From contig SFJM01000033.1 of the NCBI GenBank assembly GCA_004555915.1, positions 1 to 19,529 on the forward strand: a DNA stretch of 19,529 bases, written 5' to 3'. Numbering within the stretch: the first letter of the stretch is position 1; every line of letters starts with the position of its first letter. The position numbers were made by a program, and so were the translations under genes. Below, piece by piece: positions 7,479 to 13,401 of the stretch. The notes under the pieces are model-generated. The model saw only the letters and a list, made by a program, of their open reading frames with translations, did not search any database and had not been told where the DNA came from. This DNA comes from Clostridiales bacterium. GTDB taxonomy: Bacteria > Bacillota > Clostridia > Oscillospirales > Butyricicoccaceae.

Positions 7479-8230
7479 AATTCGTTACTTCCTTTCTGTT
7501 CAGGATCTGCTCGTCTGTGCAATGTGTTGGTAAAACGCACCTTGTCCGGCCTGGCAACGGATTTGGAAAACTCAAAGATTTTTCCATCCGTATCCACACT
7601 GGTGCTGGTAAGGTAGAAAAGATATGTTTCCTCATCTACTTGCAGGTATTGGCTTTCTTCCTCGGTCGCATAGGTGATGCCAATTGTTTCATGGCCTTCG
7701 GCCATCTGCACACCAAAGCGCTTCAATTCTGCATACAGCGATTCCTCATGGAAGGATATGTTTTCAATCCCCGGACAGCAGTCATAATCGACATAGCTTA
7801 GCTCCAACATATAAGGCGCACCATCCATCAGGCGCAGGCGCTTGAGAAAAAACAATTTGTGTCCCAGCGGCAGATGCAACTTGTGGGAGAGATAGCGGGT
7901 GCACTCGATGACATCCGCATATAATACACGGGTGCCAGGAATATGCCCCGTGCCACGAATCTGCTCACTGGTAGATTTCATATCCCGCAGATTGCGTTCC
8001 ATCCGCGGCTGGGCCACATAGGTGCCTGAACCTTTTTGGCTGTAAAGTTTTCCCTCTTCTGTCATGCGGTGAATTGCGCTGCGCAATGTTGTGCGTGACA
8101 CATTCCACATCTCACACATTTCGCGCTCACCGGGCAGACGGTCGTTGGGCTGCAGGGCATTTTTACGAATATAGGCTTCAATTTGCTCGATCGCATCCGC
8201 CTGTGGGCGGGCCTGTTTCTTTTCAAGCAT
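7475..8230 (-). CDS. frlR: GntR/HutC-family regulator with UTRA domain, FrlR-like
   Basis: 251 residues from ATG 8230 (GAGGAG eight bases upstream). The N-terminal winged helix at about 12-78 reads DRLPGEREMCEMWNVSRTTL and KLYSQKGSGTYVAQPR; a UTRA domain fills about 95-240. E. coli and Bacillus frl operons are controlled by a GntR-family FrlR, so this is the best candidate for the local repressor, with an Amadori compound or its 6-phosphate as inducer. It follows the permease gene by 42 bases and is translationally coupled to frlD. Which of the two GntR proteins is the true FrlR cannot be settled from sequence alone; adjacency to frlA and frlD favours this one. Confidence 0.82.
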   Translation of the reverse strand: MLEKKQARPQADAIEQIEAYIRKNALQPNDRLPGEREMCEMWNVSRTTLRSAIHRMTEEGKLYSQKGSGTYVAQPRMERNLRDMKSTSEQIRGTGHIPGTRVLYADVIECTRYLSHKLHLPLGHKLFFLKRLRLMDGAPYMLELSYVDYDCCPGIENISFHEESLYAELKRFGVQMAEGHETIGITYATEEESQYLQVDEETYLFYLTSTSVDTDGKIFEFSKSVARPDKVRFTNTLHRRADPEQKGSNEL

Positions 8231-8272
8231 TGATAAGTCTCCTCTCGTGCCCAGTCAGCCCAGGGGCTTTAC

Positions 8273-9616
8273 TCAGGCATTGGCATTTTCCGCTTTATTC
8301 TTGCGGTCCCAGATATAGAATACAGGAAGACCCGTACCTACTGCAAGCCCTGCGCAAACCAAACCGGCAACAGGCGCCCATACAAAGGTGGAAACGATCA
8401 GCGTACCGGTCATGAACATAGCGATGATCGGCATCAGATAACCAAAGGGCAGACGATAACTGGGGTTGTAGCTCTTCTTGCGGCGCAGTACAAAAATGGT
8501 GCCAAAGGTCAGGAAGTTCTTGAGCAGAGCAACCAGGGTGAAGTAGCCCAGCAGATCCGACAGGTTTGTGGCGAAAATCAGAACGATGGCCACAGCGCAC
8601 TGAACAATGATGGAGAAGTAAGGAGTCTCATACTTGGGATGCACCTTTGCGAAGGACTTGAAGAAGAGGCCATCCTTCGCCATGGCATACTCAATGCGGG
8701 GCTGGAACATGATGCAGCTGGACAGAGAGCCAATAACCACGATAATTGCCATGATGGAAACAATGGTGCCGGCATAATTGCCGATGACAGGAATTTTAGA
8801 AGCCAACAGCGCAATGGGTGCATCGGAAGCAACCAGCTCATCAATGGTGAGCAGGCCAGAAGCAACGAAGGTCAGGCCGGCATACAGAGCCAGAACGATG
8901 AAGGCCGTCAGAATCAGGCCCAGGGGCATATTTTTGTGGGGATCCTTGATCTCACCGGACATATAGCAGGCAGCGCCCATACCATCATAAGACCAGGTAG
9001 TAGCAGAGACACCGGCCAGCAGAGCCATAATGCCACTGGCAGTAGCCGTAGATGCCGGCGCAGCAGAAAGAACCAGGTCGCCGCGCATGAAGAACAGGCC
9101 AACGCCAATGATGAGGGCAAAAGGCAGGATCTTCATAGCAGTGATGATCGTCTGGAACTTGCCGCCGCCTTCAACACTGCGCAGATGTACGCACATAAAG
9201 AACAGGACGAACAGCACAGCAACACACTTCAGCAGCAGACCGTGGATGGGAACAAAAACGGCCAGGTAGTTTACGATGGCCAGTGCCATGATGGAGATGG
9301 ACGGTGGATCGGTAGCCCAAAAGCTGATCCAGCCGCACAGGAATGCCAGCGGACGGGAGCCGGCTTCACGGAAGTAGACGTACTGACCGCCATCCTCCGG
9401 GAATGCCGAGGCCAACTCTGCATAGCAGAAATTAGAAGGAATCTGGAGCAGGCCGCCAATAATAAAGGCCAACACCATAAACAGACTGCTGCCGGCGGCT
9501 GCGCCTACTTCGGACAGGGACGAGAAGATGCCGGAGCCGACGGTAGTGCCGACGCCCAAGGCGATAACAGCGCTCAAACCGAGCTTACGCCCCAGGTCTT
9601 TTGTTGATTCGGACAT
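8273..9616 (-). CDS. frlA: APC-family fructoselysine permease, FrlA-like
   Basis: 447 residues from ATG 9616, with AAAGGAG nine bases upstream. It has about 12 hydrophobic segments and the APC signature GTTVGSGIF at 23-31. Whole stretches resemble E. coli FrlA: AGSRPLAFLCGWISFWATD, SIMALAIVNYL, HLRSVEGG, SCIMFQPRIEYAMAKDGLFF and STFVWAPVAGL. FrlA takes up fructoselysine and psicoselysine across the inner membrane. A 137-base gap with two hairpins separates it from the YjbQ-family gene upstream, the longest gap in the operon. Transport of a different Amadori amino acid is possible, but the similarity to FrlA is strong. Confidence 0.88.
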   Translation of the reverse strand: MSESTKDLGRKLGLSAVIALGVGTTVGSGIFSSLSEVGAAAGSSLFMVLAFIIGGLLQIPSNFCYAELASAFPEDGGQYVYFREAGSRPLAFLCGWISFWATDPPSISIMALAIVNYLAVFVPIHGLLLKCVAVLFVLFFMCVHLRSVEGGGKFQTIITAMKILPFALIIGVGLFFMRGDLVLSAAPASTATASGIMALLAGVSATTWSYDGMGAACYMSGEIKDPHKNMPLGLILTAFIVLALYAGLTFVASGLLTIDELVASDAPIALLASKIPVIGNYAGTIVSIMAIIVVIGSLSSCIMFQPRIEYAMAKDGLFFKSFAKVHPKYETPYFSIIVQCAVAIVLIFATNLSDLLGYFTLVALLKNFLTFGTIFVLRRKKSYNPSYRLPFGYLMPIIAMFMTGTLIVSTFVWAPVAGLVCAGLAVGTGLPVFYIWDRKNKAENANA

Positions 9617-9641
9617 AGAAAGATTCTCCTTTCAAATTAGC

Positions 9642-9670
9642 GGAAACAGGGTTGTGCAGTCCCTGTTTCC
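9642..9670 (-). other. Intercistronic hairpin ahead of frlA
   Basis: A perfect 10-bp stem, GGAAACAGGG (9642-9651) with CCCTGTTTCC (9661-9670), around a 9-base loop, 17 bases before the frlA ribosome site. No T-tract follows on either strand, so it is more likely an mRNA processing or stability element than a terminator. Confidence 0.5.
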
Positions 9671-9714
9671 TTGCCGCAATACAGGGGAATTTCCGTAAGA
9701 TATTTTTCCTTATA

Positions 9715-9742
9715 ATAACCGCGCGCTTCCCTGCACGGTTAT
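9715..9742 (-). other. Hairpin just after the YjbQ-family gene
   Basis: ATAACCG (9715-9721) pairs with CGGTTAT (9736-9742), 7 bp with a GC-rich loop, starting 12 bases after the stop codon at 9754. Its minus-strand tail is TATAAGG, too poor in T for a confident terminator. I see no clear promoter in 9617-9753. Confidence 0.35.
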
Positions 9743-9753
9743 GAACATTGGAT

Positions 9754-10179
9754 TTATTTTCCTTCCACAACGACCAGGATATTGCGCTGTGCGGGGCCGT
9801 CAAATTCGCAGAAATACACTTCCTGTGCACCGCCCTTTACAACCTTTCCATCCTGCACCAGAAAATGGCAGTGGTTGCCGGTAAGCATGGCTTTCAGGTG
9901 GCCGGTGGGGTTTCCTGCCGTAGAGCCGTAATCCCGCAGCATGCGGGCATGGCTGTATGGCCGGTCCTCCGGCGCAAAGGTAGCCAATGCGATTGAAATA
10001 TCACTTTCCAGGCATTCCAGTGCTTCGTTTACCGTAATGCCGGTGGTGGTGTGCTTGGTAATGACAGTGACCATACCGTCCTGAATACCGCTTTCCGCCA
10101 CCGCCTCTTCAACCTGAGGGGTAATGATATCCAGCTCGTTATAGACTTTCGTCAGGATATGAATGGTTTTTACAAACAT
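9754..10179 (-). CDS. YjbQ/UPF0047-family protein
   Basis: 141 residues from ATG 10179, preceded by AGGGAGG at eight bases; the amidohydrolase stop codon overlaps that ribosome site, so the two are tightly coupled. Family features are VITKHTTTGITVNE near the N-terminus, a GHLKAMLTG segment, and the ending EVYFCEFDGPAQRNILVVV. UPF0047/YjbQ proteins are small beta-rich trimers, annotated from one report as having weak thiamine-phosphate synthase activity; their usual job is unsettled. Here the usual GTWQ motif reads GGAQ. Its place after an amidohydrolase in an Amadori operon hints at a role in the same pathway, but no function can be assigned. Confidence 0.8.
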   Translation of the reverse strand: MFVKTIHILTKVYNELDIITPQVEEAVAESGIQDGMVTVITKHTTTGITVNEALECLESDISIALATFAPEDRPYSHARMLRDYGSTAGNPTGHLKAMLTGNHCHFLVQDGKVVKGGAQEVYFCEFDGPAQRNILVVVEGK

Positions 10180-10193
10180 ACTGCTGTCCTCCC

Positions 10194-11042
10194 TCAATCC
10201 AGACCGCCGATAAATTCCAGCGCATTGCCGCCGCGAATTAGCTCCAGTGTGCTGTCTCGGAATCCAAGTTCACCAATGGCCTGCGCCATACGGATCTGCT
10301 CAAAGCGGGGATTGTTGGAGCCGAACATAACCTGATGGCGCAGGCTGCGGTCAATCCAGGTAATAGGAATATCTCGGGTAAAGGTCTGTGTGTAGAACTC
10401 CCGTGCGTTATCAAAATACAAGGCACCGGTGTCTGCATAGACATTGGGATATTTCAGCATCAGCATGGCTGTTTCCCTCACCCAGGGCCAGCCGAAATGC
10501 CCCATACAGATCTTGAGTTTTGGGTGCTTTTCGGCCACAATCTCAAAGGCAAGCGGAGTGCAGTAGCTTGTCTGTGTATCAGGTTCCCAAGAAAGGCCTG
10601 CATGGAACATAATGGGCTTATGATACCGCTCACAGATTTCATAAATCGGTTCCATCCGGGGGTCACTGGGCAGCAGATGATGTCGCCCGGTATGCAGATT
10701 CAGTCCTTTGAGGTTCAGCCGGGTGAAGGCATCCTGTAGCTTATCTGGGGCTTCTGGGTCCAGCGGATCCACTCCGGCAAAGCCAATGAACTTATCCGGT
10801 GCTGCGTCCACCAGCTGACGGATTTCTTCGTTGCTGACAACACAGCCCACGGTGGAAGTGTAGTCCTGGGGCAGCAGTGTCAGGCGGTCCAGTCCGGCGC
10901 AGTGCATCTGGTTAAAAATATGCTCCAATGGAGCTGTGCCGTTTTTATGAATATTCAGCACATTATGCCGCATCTCTTCTTTTGCGGGGTCTGTATTGAT
11001 CGGTTCAAAAAATGCCGGGTGTACATGGATATCAATAAACAT
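10194..11042 (-). CDS. Amidohydrolase-2 (PF04909-like) TIM-barrel hydrolase
   Basis: 282 residues from ATG 11042, with AGGAG nine bases upstream and only 6 bases after frlC. The metal-site pattern of the ACMSD/amidohydrolase-2 family is visible: H6 and H8 (DIHVHP), H147 (MFHAG) and H182 (GHFGWPW). The final acidic ligand, normally Asp in GSDYP, is Asn here (N243 in FGSNNPR), which may weaken or change metal use. Relatives decarboxylate or hydrolyse aromatic and lactone-type substrates. No homologue belongs to the E. coli frl operon. It might process a modified Amadori product or a degradation product; that is inference from position. Confidence 0.8.
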   Translation of the reverse strand: MFIDIHVHPAFFEPINTDPAKEEMRHNVLNIHKNGTAPLEHIFNQMHCAGLDRLTLLPQDYTSTVGCVVSNEEIRQLVDAAPDKFIGFAGVDPLDPEAPDKLQDAFTRLNLKGLNLHTGRHHLLPSDPRMEPIYEICERYHKPIMFHAGLSWEPDTQTSYCTPLAFEIVAEKHPKLKICMGHFGWPWVRETAMLMLKYPNVYADTGALYFDNAREFYTQTFTRDIPITWIDRSLRHQVMFGSNNPRFEQIRMAQAIGELGFRDSTLELIRGGNALEFIGGLD

Positions 11043-11048
11043 TGTTTC

Positions 11049-11885
11049 TCACTCCTGCCAGCCGGCTTCTGCCATTAGGCTGCGAACATTGTCCACAGCA
11101 CGCTTGGCGTACATGCGCGGTTCATTAATATAGCCAGTGACCAGTTCCAAGGTAGCAGTGCCATGATAGTTAACTCGCTTGAGTTCGTAGAGCATTTCCT
11201 TCATGGGCATAGATCCCTCTCCGGGAATAATATGGCTGTCCGTTCCCTGCTCGCCGTCAATAATGTGCATGTGGTGCATCTTGCTACCTAACTTATCGAA
11301 GTAGGCCATAATGCTTTCATGTTGCACAAAGGGTGGTACCACATCACACATGCCTACCACATAGGGGTTATCCACGCGGCGGAACAGTTCGACCAGATCA
11401 TTGGCACGAGTGAAGAAGTTGGATTCATAAGGCGTCAGAGCTTCAACCACCAGATGAATTTCTTTCTTAGCCGCATAGTCACCCAGCTCGCGGATAGTCT
11501 TCTCCAGACGGGTCCACAGTTCACCATAAGTTGCAAGATAGCCGCCATTGGCAGGGCTGGTCAGCACAAAGTCGGAACCCATTTCTTTTGCCATATCAAT
11601 GGCGGTTTTCAGGTAAGCTACCGCATCCTCACGCTGCGCCTCGCTGCCGATCATATAATTGAATGGATACGCATTATGTTCCGGTGTATAGCCGTAAACA
11701 GGCATTTCGTATTGATCGATCAATCGGCGAACTTCGTTGATGTCGCCTGCTTTCAGATCATATGGATAGGCATGGGGACGGCCGCCCCAAAGCTCAATAT
11801 AATCGTAGCCATACTCTTTGGCATCCTGAAAGCAATGTTCCAGTGGGTTGCGCTGGTAGCCGGAAGTAAACATACCAATTTTCAT
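11049..11885 (-). CDS. frlC: Fructoselysine 3-epimerase, FrlC-like
   Basis: 278 residues from ATG 11885 (GGGAGGG eleven bases upstream). It is a xylose-isomerase-like TIM barrel. The start MKIGMFTSGYQRNPLEHCFQ matches E. coli FrlC, as do IELWGGRPHAYPYDLKAG, EALTPYESN, HIIPGEG and LELVTGYINEPRMYAKRA. Likely metal ligands are E148, D181, H207 and E247, the Glu-Asp-His-Glu set of the tagatose-3-epimerase superfamily. FrlC interconverts psicoselysine and fructoselysine, feeding C3 epimers into the pathway. It lies between the second kinase (18-base gap) and an amidohydrolase (6-base gap). Confidence 0.9.
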   Translation of the reverse strand: MKIGMFTSGYQRNPLEHCFQDAKEYGYDYIELWGGRPHAYPYDLKAGDINEVRRLIDQYEMPVYGYTPEHNAYPFNYMIGSEAQREDAVAYLKTAIDMAKEMGSDFVLTSPANGGYLATYGELWTRLEKTIRELGDYAAKKEIHLVVEALTPYESNFFTRANDLVELFRRVDNPYVVGMCDVVPPFVQHESIMAYFDKLGSKMHHMHIIDGEQGTDSHIIPGEGSMPMKEMLYELKRVNYHGTATLELVTGYINEPRMYAKRAVDNVRSLMAEAGWQE

Positions 11886-11903
11886 AATAAAACCGTCCCT
11901 CCC

Positions 11904-12722
11904 TTACGCTTCTGTGACCCAGGGCTCAAAGACCTGTACGACCTGGGCTGCTACTTTAGAGCCTGTTTCCAGGCACTGAACCACCGGCAGATTGTTCAGA
12001 ACACCGTACATGAAGCCCGCAATAAAGCTATCCCCGGCTCCCACAGTGTTAACAACATGCTTCGCGGGAAACACCTTGCCATCCGTAAAACCGTTGGCAT
12101 CACAGGCAAGACTGCCCTTGTCACCAAAGGTTGCAACAGCGATTTTCATACCGCGGTTGACCTTGTCCTGTAGGAAAGCCTCGATAAAGTCATCTCGCTC
12201 TTTATGGTAAGAGAAAAAGCCATAATCCACCATAGACAGCGTCTGCTCCACAAGGGGATGATCCAGCCGGTCTGCATAATCAAAGCTGATGCGCTTGGCT
12301 CCGGCAGCTTTGATCTTGGGCAACACATCTTCGGCTTTGCCCCAGAGTGCTGTGTGAACCAGGTCACAGGAGGCCGCAAAAGCGATGTCTTCTTCGTCAA
12401 AGACGATATTCTCCAGCACTCCTTCGACATAATCGCCGTGTACGCGGTCGGTGCCGTTCATATCCATGTAGGTAACGGCCGTTGCACCGTTCCCGGTTTT
12501 AAGATGGCTAATATCAAGTCCCTCTTTTGTCAGGGCCTCTTTCATCCAGTCGCCGTCGGCATCATTACCGGTGGTGCTAATAATGGCCGTGGGAATTCCC
12601 AGCTTTTGCAGATTCACACCGGTATCCACACAGTTGCCGGTTGGATAGCGGCGATTGACTTCTACACCATCAATGCGCTTATAGACATCAATGCAGTTGT
12701 CACCAATCATAGCTGCTTTCAT
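11904..12722 (-). CDS. FrlD-like PfkB kinase, copy 2 (first gene of the frl operon)
   Basis: 272 residues from ATG 12722, with AAAGGAG eleven bases upstream. PfkB features are MKAAMIGDNCIDVYKRIDG at the start, TDRVHGDYVEGVLEN, and NTVGAGDSFIAGFMYG with catalytic D231. It is a clear paralogue of the kinase at 6684-7478 but more diverged: the substrate-side motif reads TGNCVDTGVN rather than GGGPVNMAVY, and the tail (VQVFEPWVTEA) lacks the usual GAW end. As the promoter-proximal gene next to frlC, it may phosphorylate a different Amadori sugar, such as psicoselysine or another amino-acid conjugate, or act as a redundant fructoselysine kinase. Substrate unproven. Confidence 0.82.
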   Translation of the reverse strand: MKAAMIGDNCIDVYKRIDGVEVNRRYPTGNCVDTGVNLQKLGIPTAIISTTGNDADGDWMKEALTKEGLDISHLKTGNGATAVTYMDMNGTDRVHGDYVEGVLENIVFDEEDIAFAASCDLVHTALWGKAEDVLPKIKAAGAKRISFDYADRLDHPLVEQTLSMVDYGFFSYHKERDDFIEAFLQDKVNRGMKIAVATFGDKGSLACDANGFTDGKVFPAKHVVNTVGAGDSFIAGFMYGVLNNLPVVQCLETGSKVAAQVVQVFEPWVTEA

Positions 12723-12812
12723 AGGTAATCTGTCTCCTTTTTGTTATAAAATTGGCAGTGCTTTGTGCAGCAGCTTCCTGGAACCCGTCATGTTTACCGC
12801 GCATCACCTTTT

Positions 12813-12822
12813 TGTGACCACA
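12813..12822. promoter_or_regulatory. Possible operator at the frl transcription start
   Basis: TGTGACCACA is an inverted repeat (TGTG, two bases, CACA) that lies over the expected start point of the leftward promoter. A repressor bound here would block initiation. No protein can be assigned to it by sequence alone. Confidence 0.35.
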
Positions 12823-12827
12823 TCAAA

Positions 12828-12856
12828 AGTATATCCCATGTAGCAGGGTGGGTCAA
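12828..12856 (-). promoter_or_regulatory. Sigma-A-type promoter of the leftward frl operon
   Basis: On the minus strand, TTGACC (12856-12851), a 17-base spacer, and TATACT (12833-12828) form a near-consensus promoter. Transcription would begin near 12821, leaving about 100 bases of leader before the first ATG at 12722. No other equally good site was seen in the divergent region for this strand. Confidence 0.75.
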
Positions 12857-12862
12857 TTTGCA

Positions 12863-12887
12863 GATACCCCTAATTTTGATACCACTT
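12863..12887 (-). promoter_or_regulatory. Tandem GGTATC half-sites upstream of the frl -35 box
   Basis: On the minus strand, GTGGTATC (12878-12885) and GGGTATC (12863-12869) are direct repeats with a 15-base offset, just upstream of the -35. A third copy, on plus as GATACCACTT at 13085-13094, is identical over 10 bases to 12878-12887. GGTATC-like half-sites are common in operators of HutC-type GntR proteins, and two such proteins are encoded in the operon. Confidence 0.4.
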
Positions 12888-13084
12888 TTTATTATTCCTG
12901 ACCGAGCATGTATTCATTCATATCGTGATTTCATACCAATTTAAGCAATATGCTGTAATTTTCCGCTACTTTTATGGTTAGCATGACGATCTTATACCTT
13001 TTGTAATAGCAGCCTGTCCCCGTTATCGTTCTCATTTTCTCAGGAAGTCTTATCTTTTCAGTGGAATGATTTATCCATCAAAAA

Positions 13085-13094
13085 GATACCACTT
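13085..13094 (+). repeat. GATACCACTT repeat, distal copy
   Basis: Exact copy of the 10-mer at 12878-12887, same orientation, 207 bases apart. It lies 65 bases upstream of the rightward -35 box, so the two copies bracket the divergent region. Possibly a regulator site serving the rightward amidohydrolase gene. Confidence 0.35.
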
Positions 13095-13158
13095 ACAGCA
13101 ATCTTTCCAACCGGGCAGGCATTACAGTGGAACATTCTCCAAACTTCGGTCAATCCCC

Positions 13159-13187
13159 TTGCGTCGAGCCAAAAACCGTGTTATAGT
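13159..13187 (+). promoter_or_regulatory. Candidate promoter of the rightward amidohydrolase gene
   Basis: TTGCGT (13159-13164), a 17-base spacer and TATAGT (13182-13187). The -10 is good; the -35 has only its TTG conserved. Transcription would start near 13194, giving a leader of about 207 bases with two strong hairpins. Confidence 0.5.
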
Positions 13188-13199
13188 GACAGCGTTCTC

Positions 13200-13223
13200 A
13201 AGATCCGATGTGCAGCGGATCTT
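13200..13223 (+). promoter_or_regulatory. First leader hairpin, rightward transcript
   Basis: AAGATCCG (13200-13207) pairs perfectly with CGGATCTT (13216-13223) around an 8-base loop, a few bases after the expected transcription start. It could protect the 5' end of the transcript or be a protein-binding dyad. Confidence 0.45.
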
Positions 13224-13327
13224 TGAAATTTCCGTTACATGTTTCTCCTGATCCTGGCGACAGCCGGTGCTTCTCCATTGCCAGCTGCCAGCAGGGAGCG
13301 TTTCCGCTTCTTCGCCTATATTGCGAA

Positions 13328-13360
13328 CACCGCACGACACCCGAACCGTGTCGTGCGGTG
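13328..13360 (+). promoter_or_regulatory. 13-bp hairpin before the rightward amidohydrolase gene
   Basis: CACCGCACGACAC (13328-13340) pairs perfectly with GTGTCGTGCGGTG (13348-13360) around a 7-base loop, about 27 bases upstream of the ribosome site. The tail CTGTGTTATAACAATG is not a clean T-tract. It may be a leader attenuator or a terminator for upstream read-through. Confidence 0.45.
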
Positions 13361-13401
13361 CTGTGTTATAACAATGTTTTTCATGGAAGGAGTTTCACTT
13401 T

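Noticed and set aside
8639..9607. 322-residue open frame on the plus strand
   Set aside because: It lies antisense to frlA, is rich in Gln, Asn, Asp and His as expected for the shadow of a membrane protein gene, and has no ribosome site.
11319..12173. 284-residue open frame on the plus strand
   Set aside because: Spans the antisense of two recognised genes (frlC and the second kinase) with no start signal or family features.
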